In this document: piece by piece, positions 48,339-56,549 of the stretch
Position numbering within the stretch: position 1 is the stretch's first letter
Layout of the letters: each line of letters starts with the position of its first letter
NCBI GenBank assembly: GCA_023653055.1
Contig: JAMNXR010000008.1
Location: 68,733-132,732, forward strand
DNA from: Burkholderiaceae bacterium
GTDB lineage: Bacteria; Pseudomonadota; Gammaproteobacteria; Burkholderiales; Burkholderiaceae_B
DNA: 64,000 nucleotides
Direction: 5' to 3'
Notes under the pieces: model-generated
Told to the model about the DNA's origin: nothing
What the model saw: only the letters and a program-made list of their open reading frames with translations
Database searches by the model: none
Program-made: the position numbers and the translations under genes

Positions 48339-49730
48339 TCAAGCTGCTGCCAATAACTTCCCGAGCTTTGCTTGCTTACGAATGTCCCAAACCGTTTGCG
48401 TCAGTTTTTTAACTTGTGACTCTGTCGCTGCACCTAGGTAGGTACCTAAGCGTAACGTCTTTTCTTCAATTTCTTCACGCGAAAGCGTATTGCCTGGATC
48501 ACCTTTAGGCTCGTCTACGCGGCCCGTCAGGCTGCGCCCATCCGTTGTTTTGACCGTGACCTTGCCAATCCAACGTTGTGGATAAGCCGTATCGACCTCT
48601 TCATCAAGCTCCATGGTGACTTTGTCGCGGAAGGCTGCGACGGCGCCATCCTTAAGCGCTTGATCGAAACCCGCCAAATCAGCTGAGTTACGTAAGGCGA
48701 TCAATGCCAGCACGGTACCCATCGAAAATTTCGATTGATGCACAGTTTGGGGGTCTGTCACTGGACCCAACACATCAATAGCGCCTTGGTGCACGTGTGT
48801 GACAACCGAGGCGATATCGCTCGCCTTTAAGCCATGCTGCTTCATGGCATGCTGTAGCGCATCCGCGGCAGGATGCGTATGACGGCACGAAGCATGGTAT
48901 TTGAATGATGTTTCAGCGAGCGCCCAGCGTGAACCTAAGCGGTCGGTTAATTTTGCAGGATCCGCATCGGTTGACATACCCGCCGCCATCCCTTGCACAC
49001 CCTCAAGAATACGTCGCGCACCCGTGAATCCGTTTTGTGCCAGATAGGCCGCAGTCAAACCGGCCGAGGCAGCATGGGCAGTATGCAATTGCTTGGAGTC
49101 GGCTGCATCCCGTAAAAACTCCCACAATCCTGATGTGGTAGTTCCCGCCGAACCGATGGCGTGAAGCATTTGTTCAGGATTCAGTTTCAATAAACGTCCG
49201 ACAGTCACTGCAGCAGCGACCGTGCCGGCAGTCCCTGTCGTATGAAAAATTTTGTAATGTGAACGACCGAGAAATTCTCCAATGCGAATGCCAACTTCAT
49301 AACCGACTACAGACGCAGTAATGAATTCCTCACCAGAGGCACCAATCGCTTGCGCGACAGCGAGTGCCGGAGGAAAGACAACAGCAGCAGGGTGGAACAC
49401 TGAACCGTTATGGACATCGTCTTGTTCAACAACGTGTGCTGAAGCCGCGTTGACCATTGCAGCAAATACAGGAGAAGTAAAACGTCGGTTAACGAAATCT
49501 TCTGATTTACCGTCTGCAGGTCCCATCAGTTCAACATATTTCGCCATGGCTTTCACTGCACGCGCAGATGATCCGGCAAGAATGGAGGCCATCGTATCCA
49601 GAAACAAATCCTCGCAGCGCATGCGCACTGACTCAGGAATGTCGGAGTACTGAAGCTCTGAAGAAAACTTGGCGAGCTCGGCACTGGGATGTAAAACAAT
49701 GGCACTGGCTGGAGAATGTTCAGCTGTCAT
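48339..49730 (-). CDS. MmgE/PrpD-family protein
   Basis: Protein of 463 residues from the 2-methylcitrate dehydratase/cis-aconitate decarboxylase family. Recognisable parts: QDDVHNGSVFHPAAVVFPPALA with the conserved D-x-x-x-x-S-x-x-H-P, GYEVGIRIGEFLG, HYKIFHTTGTAGTVAAAVTVGRLL, and FKYHASCRHTHPAADALQ. Family members dehydrate or decarboxylate tricarboxylates such as methylcitrate, aconitate or related. No prpB/prpC is adjacent, so the propionate pathway is not indicated. Follows the acyl-CoA dehydrogenase by 11 bases. Confidence 0.92.
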   Translation of the reverse strand: MTAEHSPASAIVLHPSAELAKFSSELQYSDIPESVRMRCEDLFLDTMASILAGSSARAVKAMAKYVELMGPADGKSEDFVNRRFTSPVFAAMVNAASAHVVEQDDVHNGSVFHPAAVVFPPALAVAQAIGASGEEFITASVVGYEVGIRIGEFLGRSHYKIFHTTGTAGTVAAAVTVGRLLKLNPEQMLHAIGSAGTTTSGLWEFLRDAADSKQLHTAHAASAGLTAAYLAQNGFTGARRILEGVQGMAAGMSTDADPAKLTDRLGSRWALAETSFKYHASCRHTHPAADALQHAMKQHGLKASDIASVVTHVHQGAIDVLGPVTDPQTVHQSKFSMGTVLALIALRNSADLAGFDQALKDGAVAAFRDKVTMELDEEVDTAYPQRWIGKVTVKTTDGRSLTGRVDEPKGDPGNTLSREEIEEKTLRLGTYLGAATESQVKKLTQTVWDIRKQAKLGKLLAAA

Positions 49731-49741
49731 GAGTATTTCCT

Positions 49742-50902
49742 TTAGAAGGAACGTGGCAGACCGAGAATATGCTCGGCCACATAAGACAAAATCAGGTTTG
49801 TAGAGATAGGGGCGACTTGATAGAGACGTGTTTCGCGGAATTTACGTTCAACATCGTATTCACACGCAAACCCAAAGCCACCATGGAACTGCAAACATGC
49901 GTTTGCGGCTTCCCAGGAGGCATCTGCCGCGAGCAGTTTTGCCATGTTAGCTTGTGCGCCGCAAGGGAGGTTAGCGTCAAATAAACGACACGCTTCGTAG
50001 CGCATCAGACTGGCCGCTTCAACGTTAATGTGCGCACGTGCAATTGGGAACTGTACCCCCTGGTTTTGCCCAATCGGACGACCAAAGACGATGCGGTCTT
50101 TGACATAAGCAGATACGCGATCTACAAACCAATAGCCGTCACCAATACATTCAGCTGCGATCAGGGCGCGCTCAGCATTCAGGCCGTCAAGGATGTATTT
50201 AAATCCTTTACCTTCTTCGCCAATCAAGTTCTCAGCAGGGATTTCAAGATTATCAAAAAATAACTCATTCGTTTCATGGTTCACCATGTTCAAAATCGGT
50301 CGAACGGTGAGACCTTTACCAATGGCATCACGAAGGTCAACGATAAAAATCGACATGCCTTCCGTTTTTTTGGTGACCTGATCAATGGGGGTTGTGCGTG
50401 CTAACAAAATCATCAAGTCAGAGTGCTGAACACGCGAAATCCAAACTTTCTGACCATTGATGACATAGCGATCGCCTTTACGGACCGCTGTTGTTTTGAT
50501 TTTTGTGGTGTCTGTTCCCGTCGTGGGTTCAGTTACGCCCATGGATTGCAAGCGTAATTCACCTGCTGCAATTTTGGGCAAATAGAGATTTTTTTGCTCT
50601 GTTGAACCGTGCCGCAACAAAGTGCCCATGTTATACAACTGACCATGGCAAGCGCCTGAGTTACCGCCGCAACGGTTGATTTCTTCCATAATGACAGAGG
50701 CTTCAGTCAAGCCGAGACCAGAACCACCGTACTCCTGAGGAATCAAGGCGGCCATCCAGCCTGCTTGCGTTAAAGCATTCACAAACTCCTCAGGATACCC
50801 CCTGACTTCGTCCACTTTACGAAAGTATTCGTCTGGAAACTGTTTGCACAGATCCTTAATTGCGTCACGGATATCTTGATACTGATCAACGTTGGCGTTC
50901 AT
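49742..50902 (-). CDS. Acyl-CoA dehydrogenase
   Basis: FAD enzyme of 386 residues. ACAD features: IPQEYGGSGLGLTEASVIMEE, MGVTEPTTGTDTTKIKTTA, GQKVWISRVQHSDLM, and the C-terminal FHGGFGFACEYDVERKFRETRLYQVAP. The site that carries the catalytic Glu in MCAD (YEGT) reads VAPIS here. A Glu does occur on helix G (GLNAERALIAAE, about Glu244), the place used by isovaleryl- and long-chain-type enzymes, which hints at a branched or unusual acyl group. First gene of the unit opposite the LysR gene. Confidence 0.92.
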   Translation of the reverse strand: MNANVDQYQDIRDAIKDLCKQFPDEYFRKVDEVRGYPEEFVNALTQAGWMAALIPQEYGGSGLGLTEASVIMEEINRCGGNSGACHGQLYNMGTLLRHGSTEQKNLYLPKIAAGELRLQSMGVTEPTTGTDTTKIKTTAVRKGDRYVINGQKVWISRVQHSDLMILLARTTPIDQVTKKTEGMSIFIVDLRDAIGKGLTVRPILNMVNHETNELFFDNLEIPAENLIGEEGKGFKYILDGLNAERALIAAECIGDGYWFVDRVSAYVKDRIVFGRPIGQNQGVQFPIARAHINVEAASLMRYEACRLFDANLPCGAQANMAKLLAADASWEAANACLQFHGGFGFACEYDVERKFRETRLYQVAPISTNLILSYVAEHILGLPRSF

Positions 50903-50920
50903 GTTTGTCTTATGATGGCA

Positions 50921-50940
50921 AGTGTTAGGCAGCCAATACT
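50921..50940. promoter_or_regulatory. Possible LysR operator between the catabolic unit and its regulator
   Basis: AGTGTTAGGCAGCCAATACT is an imperfect dyad, lying 19-38 bases upstream of the acyl-CoA dehydrogenase start. Its half GCCAATACT recurs exactly at 51010-51018, immediately before the lysR start codon. Placement in the divergent gap is what LysR-type control would predict. Confidence 0.4.
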
Positions 50941-51018
50941 GTGCCCCATGGCGCCAAACTTGACTATTGATGTTTGGTTAACACGGGCTTTTTCATTGCT
51001 TAAGAGACTGCCAATACT

Positions 51019-51921
51019 ATGGCGAACCACTTTGATCTGACGGATTTACAGCTTATCGTCAATATCGGCGACGCGAGCAGTTTGACGCGCGGCGCAGAAA
51101 AGTCGCATCTCTCTCTGCCTGCAGCCAGCAATCGCGTCAAAAATCTCGAAGACCATTTCGGGACTAGGCTTTTTCACAGAAATAGCCAAGGGGTGACACT
51201 CACCCCTTCCGGCGAGGCCTTTTTGCGTCATGCGCGTCTTGTTTTGAGGCAAATTGACCATTTGCGGGGCGATATTCACGAATATGCGCGCGGCATCAAA
51301 GGCCAAGTGCGAATGTTGGCCAATACCACTGCAATGACTGAATTTATGCCCGCAGTGTTGAGCCGCTTTTTGGCGTCGCATCCGGATGTCACGGTAGAGC
51401 TCCGTGAACGCTTGAGCTACTTGGTCATCAAAGCGGTATCAGAGGGTTCTGCAGATATTGGAATTGTTGCTGGCAAGCCTGCTTCTTCAGAGCTGGAGTA
51501 CATCCCCTATCGAGAGGATAGATTGGTCTTGGTGACGCCCGCTGATCATGCGCTAAGCGAACGCTCTGAAGTTGCCTTTTCCGATACCCTTGCGTTTGAA
51601 TATGTCGGTCTTTCTGAGTGGAGTGCCATCCACGCTTTTTTAATACAGGCGGCGGATAAGCTGGGCTATCCTTTCCGATTTCGTGTCGAAGTAGGCAGTT
51701 TTGAGGCTGTTTGCCGCATGATTGAAGCAGGTGTTGGTATCGGCATTGTGCCCGAACTTGTCGCCAAACGTTACGCCCAACGCCTCAATATCAAAATTGT
51801 TCGCTTATCAGATGAATGGTCTGAAAGAAAACTCCAAATTTGTGTGCGCAATCTTCAGCAGTTACCCAGTTTTGCAAAAGACTTGGTCAATATGCTTATT
51901 CAAGATGTGCCTCAAGCGTGA
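51019..51921 (+). CDS. LysR-family transcriptional regulator
   Basis: Regulator of 300 residues with an N-terminal helix-turn-helix (FDLTDLQLIVNIGDASSLTRGAEKSHLSLPAASNRVKNLEDHFGTRLFHRNSQGVTLTPSGEAFL) and a periplasmic-binding-protein-like effector domain (GQVRMLANTTAMTEFMPAVLSRFLASHPDVTVELRERLS onward). Divergent from the acyl-CoA dehydrogenase-PrpD-SDR genes, which it most likely controls; effector unknown. The motif GCCAATACT abuts its start codon. Confidence 0.92.
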   Translation: MANHFDLTDLQLIVNIGDASSLTRGAEKSHLSLPAASNRVKNLEDHFGTRLFHRNSQGVTLTPSGEAFLRHARLVLRQIDHLRGDIHEYARGIKGQVRMLANTTAMTEFMPAVLSRFLASHPDVTVELRERLSYLVIKAVSEGSADIGIVAGKPASSELEYIPYREDRLVLVTPADHALSERSEVAFSDTLAFEYVGLSEWSAIHAFLIQAADKLGYPFRFRVEVGSFEAVCRMIEAGVGIGIVPELVAKRYAQRLNIKIVRLSDEWSERKLQICVRNLQQLPSFAKDLVNMLIQDVPQA

Positions 51922-51970
51922 GCTTTGTTTCGCCTTCGTTTATCAACAAGACATTTAGCTACACCATTCT

Positions 51971-52585
51971 ATGTTGACCTCAATTGTTCTTGCCTCTGGA
52001 AATCCGGGCAAACTTAAAGAATTTAGCGCGCTGCTCATGCCCCTTGGCTTGACAGTGATTCCGCAAGCCTCTCTCAATATTAGTGAGGCGCCTGAACCGC
52101 ATCCGACCTTCGTTGAAAACGCGCTTGCCAAGGCTCGACATGCCAGTGCGCTCTCAGGAATGCCCGCAATCGCAGACGACTCAGGTTTGTGTGTGCGCGC
52201 ATTAAACGGTGCTCCAGGTATTATTTCTGCTCGATATGCTGAGTCAGAGCAGGGCGCACGCTCAGATTTAGCCAATAATCAAAAATTGGTGCAAGCCCTT
52301 CATCAAATTACAGATCGTCGCGCATGGTACGTTGCGGTGCTGGTATTTTTGACGCACGCCGATGACCCACAACCCATCATTGCTGAAGCAAATTGGTTCG
52401 GAAAAATTGTAGATATTCCGACTGGTGCAAACGGTTTTGGATATGATCCGCACTTTTTTATTGCAGAGCACGGCTGTACCGTTGCGCAGCTTGATCCCGT
52501 GCTTAAAAATGCTGTGAGTCATCGTGGTCAAGCCATGCGTATCCTCCTGTCCAAATTAAAAGAACGAGGCCTGACCCAAGCATGA
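51971..52585 (+). CDS. rdgB: XTP/dITP pyrophosphatase RdgB
   Basis: House-cleaning enzyme that removes non-canonical purine nucleotides (ITP, XTP). 204 residues: VLASGNPGKLKEFSALL, FVENALAKARHASALSGMPAIADDSGLCV, PGIISARYAE, GFGYDPHFFI and SHRGQAMRIL. Stop overlaps the hemW start (ATGA). Confidence 0.96.
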   Translation: MLTSIVLASGNPGKLKEFSALLMPLGLTVIPQASLNISEAPEPHPTFVENALAKARHASALSGMPAIADDSGLCVRALNGAPGIISARYAESEQGARSDLANNQKLVQALHQITDRRAWYVAVLVFLTHADDPQPIIAEANWFGKIVDIPTGANGFGYDPHFFIAEHGCTVAQLDPVLKNAVSHRGQAMRILLSKLKERGLTQA

Positions 52586-53799
52586 TTCGTACTATTCCGA
52601 TTCGCTCTGAAAACTGGATGCCTGTTGTCGCGAAAACAAGGGATACGGACTTGCTTTTTAAAACACTTCCGCCGCTTTCTTTATACATACATGTGCCATG
52701 GTGTATTCGCAAATGTCCTTATTGCGATTTCAACTCCCATGAAGCATCAGGCGAGATTCCCGAGGATCTTTATCTCGATGCACTGCAAGCGGACATCGAG
52801 CAATCCTTGCCAGATGTCTGGGGACGTCCAGTCAACACAGTCTTTATTGGTGGAGGTACACCAAGCTTGCTTTCAGCCTCTGCCGTTGATCGATTGATGG
52901 CGATGCTGAGGTCGCACTTTAATCTTTGGCCAGATGCAGAGGTCACCCTGGAAGCGAACCCTGGCGCAGCCGAGGCCGGTCGTTTCAAATCCTATTCAGA
53001 AAGTGGCATCAATCGTATTTCCCTTGGTATCCAAACGTTTAATGACACGCAGCTTAAAAAGTTGGGTCGTGTACATGATGGCAAGCAAGCAAGGCAAGCT
53101 ATTGAAATGGCAATGACTGCAGTCGGTCGGGTCAATCTTGACTTGATGTTCGCTTTGCCGGATCAGACGTTCAAAGACGCGATGGACGATGCGCGCGAAG
53201 CACTTTCTTTTGGTACGGAGCACTTATCCATTTATCAGTTAACACTCGAGCCGAACACGGTCTTTTCCAAATTTCCGCCAAAGTTGCCTGATGAAGATAT
53301 TGCAGTCCAGATGGAAGAGGGCATCGAATCCCTTTTGGCTGAACATGATTTCGAGCGCTACGAGGTTTCTGCATTTGCACGTCCTGGCGCGCGCGCAAAA
53401 CACAACGTGAATTATTGGAAATTTGGGGACTATCTTGGTTTAGGACCTGGCGCACACGGCAAAGTCACATTTCCTGACCGTATTGTGCGCGAGATTCGAT
53501 TGCGCAATCCCGAAAGTTGGATGCACGCCAGCCTATTAAGAAATGCGAGTCAAATTTCAGAGTCACGCCTCGTTCCACGATCGGACTTTGCATTTGAATT
53601 CATGCTGAATGCGTTACGTCTCAGGGAGGGTGTGCCACTCGATTTGTTTTTCGAGAGAACGGGTCTGAGCTATGCAGATGTGTCCAGCAAACTTGCCCTT
53701 GCGAGACAAAAAAAACTTTTGACCTCGGACTTAACTCGATTGCAAGCGACCGATACGGGATGGCGATTTTTAAATGAGTTACAAACGATCTTTTTGTAA
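52582..53799 (+). CDS. hemW: Radical-SAM heme chaperone HemW
   Basis: HemN-like protein that inserts heme into respiratory enzymes rather than oxidising coproporphyrinogen. [4Fe-4S]/SAM motif in HVPWCIRKCPYCDFNSH (C-x3-C-x2-C), VFIGGGTPSLLS, LEANPGAAE, RISLGIQTF, and a C-terminal HemN_C domain. The N terminus is about 25 residues longer than E. coli HemW if ATG 52582 is used; M13 (52618) is an in-frame alternative. Translationally coupled to rdgB. Confidence 0.94.
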   Translation: MIRTIPIRSENWMPVVAKTRDTDLLFKTLPPLSLYIHVPWCIRKCPYCDFNSHEASGEIPEDLYLDALQADIEQSLPDVWGRPVNTVFIGGGTPSLLSASAVDRLMAMLRSHFNLWPDAEVTLEANPGAAEAGRFKSYSESGINRISLGIQTFNDTQLKKLGRVHDGKQARQAIEMAMTAVGRVNLDLMFALPDQTFKDAMDDAREALSFGTEHLSIYQLTLEPNTVFSKFPPKLPDEDIAVQMEEGIESLLAEHDFERYEVSAFARPGARAKHNVNYWKFGDYLGLGPGAHGKVTFPDRIVREIRLRNPESWMHASLLRNASQISESRLVPRSDFAFEFMLNALRLREGVPLDLFFERTGLSYADVSSKLALARQKKLLTSDLTRLQATDTGWRFLNELQTIFL

Positions 53800-53832
53800 T
53801 GTTATTGTTCTATTCACAATCACAACTTTTGC

Positions 53833-53896
53833 GCACCATTCCCTGTTTTAGTGCGTAAAGTGGTGCATGCGTTCTTTTTAAGCACCGTTATGGTGC
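53833..53896 (+). promoter_or_regulatory. NtrC enhancer region upstream of glnA
   Basis: A perfect NtrC dyad GCACC-GTTAT-GGTGC lies at 53882-53896. Further upstream are matching half sites GCACCA (53833-53838) and TGGTGCA (53861-53867). They are about 80-140 bases ahead of the predicted sigma-54 transcription start, the normal enhancer distance, and ntrC is encoded just downstream of glnA. Confidence 0.8.
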
Positions 53897-53949
53897 GTTT
53901 TTGTTTGATTTGTATGCGCCTTTTAGGGGCGTAGACCAGTTAAAATGAT

Positions 53950-53964
53950 TGGCACAGTTTTTGC
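53950..53964 (+). promoter_or_regulatory. Sigma-54 promoter of glnA
   Basis: TGGCACAGTTTTTGC has the GG and GC elements separated by exactly 10 bases, matching the -24/-12 consensus. Transcription should start near 53975, giving a leader of about 65 bases before the glnA ATG. Confidence 0.82.
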
Positions 53965-54040
53965 TTTGTTGTTTTTATCTGTTTTAAAGATCTGCCACGT
54001 TTAATTATTTTTACTAATTTATATTTAGCGGAGTCATTTA

Positions 54041-55453
54041 ATGAGCACCCCTCAAGACGTTCTGAAGAAAATTGCTGAAAACGAAGTCAAATTTATCGAT
54101 TTCCGTTTTACAGACACCCTAGGCAAAGAACAGCACGTCTCCGTGCCCGTGAGCCAAATGGGCGAGGACAAGTTCAACGAAGGTCACGCTTTCGACGGTT
54201 CGTCGATCGCTGGCTGGAAGGGCATCGAAGCCTCAGATATGTTGTTGATGCCTGACGCATCCACTGCTCACATGGATCCATTCCGCGAAGAGTCGACCAT
54301 GATCATTACTTGTGACGTGGTTGAGCCAACAGATATGAAAGGTTATGAGCGTGATCCACGATCGCTCGCCAAGCGTGCTGAAGCCTACCTCAAGTCGAGC
54401 GGTTTAGGCGATACAGCTTTCTTTGGTCCTGAGCCCGAGTTCTTCGTTTTTGATGGCGTCACCTGGGGTGATGACATGTCTGGTTGCCACGTCAAGATCA
54501 AGTCCGACGAGGGCTTCTGGTCTTCAAACACCGACAACGAAGGCGGTAACCTCGCGCATCGTCCACGTGTAAAAGGCGGCTACTTCCCCGTGCCCCCCGT
54601 GGACTCCATGCAAGACATGCGTTCGGAAATGTGTATTTTGCTCGAAGAAGCTGGTATTCCAGTTGAAGTGCATCACCACGAAGTCGCTGGCGCTGGCCAA
54701 ATGGAGATCGGTACAAAGTTCAGCACACTGGTTCAGCGTGCTGACTGGATCCAGATCATGAAATACACCATCCACAACGTGGCGCACGCCTACGGCAAAA
54801 CAGCAACATTCATGCCTAAACCAATCGTTGGCGACAACGGTTCAGGCATGCACGTTCACCAGTCAATCTGGAAAGATGGTCAGAACCTGTTTGCTGGTAA
54901 TGGATATGCAGGTTTGTCAGAGTTCGCGTTGTATTACATTGGCGGCATCATCAAGCACGCCCGCGCACTCAACGCCATCACTAATCCTGGTACAAACTCT
55001 TATAAGCGTTTGGTTCCTCACTATGAAGCTCCGGTCAAGCTTGCTTACTCAGCACGCAACCGTTCAGCTTCGATTCGTATTCCTCACGTGGCAAACCCTA
55101 AGGGTCGCCGTATTGAGGCACGTTTCCCAGATCCACTTGCTAACCCATACTTGGCATTCTCTGCCTTGATGATGGCAGGTCTGGATGGTGTGCAAAACAA
55201 GATTCACCCTGGCGATCCCGCTGACAAAAACTTGTACGACTTGCCACCCGAAGAAGATGCAAAGATCCCCGTTGTGTGTGCTTCGCTCGAAGAAGCCATT
55301 GATGCACTCAACAAGGATCGTGAGTTTCTGACACGCGGTGGTGTGTTCACCAATGAAATGCTTGATGCCTATATTTCTTTGAAAAATAATGAAATTAATC
55401 GTCTTCGCATGACAACACACCCTGTCGAATTCGACATGTACTACAGCCTCTAA
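54041..55453 (+). CDS. glnA: Glutamine synthetase type I
   Basis: Dodecameric ammonia-assimilating enzyme, 470 residues. Blocks present: the N-terminal [90 protein letters not shown] and NRSASIRIP. The adenylylation Tyr is in [10 protein letters not shown], so activity is likely controlled by GlnE and PII. Preceded by a sigma-54 promoter and NtrC sites and followed by ntrB and ntrC. A ribosome site (AGCGGAG) precedes the ATG. Confidence 0.98.
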   Translation: MSTPQDVLKKIAENEVKFIDFRFTDTLGKEQHVSVPVSQMGEDKFNEGHAFDGSSIAGWKGIEASDMLLMPDASTAHMDPFREESTMIITCDVVEPTDMKGYERDPRSLAKRAEAYLKSSGLGDTAFFGPEPEFFVFDGVTWGDDMSGCHVKIKSDEGFWSSNTDNEGGNLAHRPRVKGGYFPVPPVDSMQDMRSEMCILLEEAGIPVEVHHHEVAGAGQMEIGTKFSTLVQRADWIQIMKYTIHNVAHAYGKTATFMPKPIVGDNGSGMHVHQSIWKDGQNLFAGNGYAGLSEFALYYIGGIIKHARALNAITNPGTNSYKRLVPHYEAPVKLAYSARNRSASIRIPHVANPKGRRIEARFPDPLANPYLAFSALMMAGLDGVQNKIHPGDPADKNLYDLPPEEDAKIPVVCASLEEAIDALNKDREFLTRGGVFTNEMLDAYISLKNNEINRLRMTTHPVEFDMYYSL

Positions 55454-55473
55454 ACTGCCGACAAAACTTGGGG

Positions 55474-55491
55474 TCGGGCCTCCCGGCCCGA
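55474..55491 (+). terminator. Hairpin between glnA and ntrB
   Basis: GGGCC/GGCCC extended by C-G and T-A pairs forms a compact GC-rich stem six bases before the ntrB ATG, with no T-run. It could lower read-through or translation of ntrB relative to glnA, as the attenuating hairpin in the enteric glnALG operon does. Confidence 0.5.
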
Positions 55492-55496
55492 TACCC

Positions 55497-56549
55497 ATGA
55501 TTTCCGTTGAAGCCTTCGATTTGCTCGCCACGACAGTTCTCTTGTTGAACCGTCACGGCGAAGTTGTACAGGCTAATTCGGCTGCAGAAATGATGTTTGG
55601 TCGGTCTAAGCGCCACTTGATTGGGGCGCCGGCCGACTTTTTATTTGAACGTGACGCTGCCCTCGAACACTCCATTCAACAAGCCTGTGCGGGTGAGGTG
55701 GATGATTGTCGGCAGTTCGCACGAACAAGGCGTGGAGCCGATACCGTTGAAGTAGGTGTCACTTCAATTGCACTTACCAACAAACCATGGGCCGCCTTGC
55801 TTGAAGTTAAAGATATCGAACAACGTGTTCTCGTTGATCGCAGCATACGTTTAGTTGATGAAATTGAAACTCAACACGAATTGCTAAGAAACCTCGCACA
55901 TGAAGTCAAAAATCCGTTAGGTGGCTTGCGCGGTGCCGCACAACTACTTGAATCAGAACTCCCGGATCCTGCCTTACAAGAATACACCCGCGTCATCATC
56001 TCCGAAGCGGATAGACTTCAAGCACTTGTTGACAGGCTGGCCGCGCCGCAACGTATGCCTGTCCAGTGGCAACTGGTCAATATTCACGAAGTATGTGAGC
56101 GCGTGTGCGCATTAGTTAAAGCCGAGTTTAGAGACGTCGCATTGATTCGTGACTATGACGCCTCTATGCCTGAGTTTCGTGCAGACCCTGCCAGACTCAT
56201 GCAAGCGCTTCTAAATGTGGTGCGCAATGCCGCGCAAGTGATGACGGGTTCAACACCGACACACGCACCACAAATTATTTTAAAAACGCGCATCGCGCGA
56301 CAGGTATTACTTAGACACAAACAGCATCGAATGGCTGTTGTGGTGTCGGTGATTGACAACGGACCTGGTGTACCCGCAAATCTTCACGACCGCATTTTTC
56401 ATCCTCTTGTGACTGGACGCGAAGGGGGGACGGGCTTAGGTCTCAGCCTTGCCCAAGACTTCGTTCAGCAGCACGGAGGCGTCATTGAATTTGATTCGAG
56501 ACCCGGACACACCGAGTTTCGCCTGATGCTTCCCATGGAGCCGCTATGA
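55497..56549 (+). CDS. glnL: Nitrogen sensor kinase NtrB (GlnL)
   Basis: Cytoplasmic kinase/phosphatase for NtrC, controlled by PII. 350 residues: PAS domain (about 5-110), HisKA with phospho-His135 in LRNLAHEVKNPLGGLRGAAQLLE, and ATPase with LLNVVRNAAQVM, VIDNGPGVP and GGTGLGLSLAQDF. No membrane helices. Starts 43 bases after glnA and overlaps ntrC by 4 bases. Confidence 0.96.
   Translation: MISVEAFDLLATTVLLLNRHGEVVQANSAAEMMFGRSKRHLIGAPADFLFERDAALEHSIQQACAGEVDDCRQFARTRRGADTVEVGVTSIALTNKPWAALLEVKDIEQRVLVDRSIRLVDEIETQHELLRNLAHEVKNPLGGLRGAAQLLESELPDPALQEYTRVIISEADRLQALVDRLAAPQRMPVQWQLVNIHEVCERVCALVKAEFRDVALIRDYDASMPEFRADPARLMQALLNVVRNAAQVMTGSTPTHAPQIILKTRIARQVLLRHKQHRMAVVVSVIDNGPGVPANLHDRIFHPLVTGREGGTGLGLSLAQDFVQQHGGVIEFDSRPGHTEFRLMLPMEPL

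Noticed and set aside
47540-51921. Methylcitrate cycle (prp) operon
   Set aside because: Only a PrpD-family member is present; no prpB, prpC or acnD-like gene is adjacent.
55064-55531. 155-residue minus-strand ORF inside glnA
   Set aside because: Shadow of highly conserved glutamine synthetase codons.
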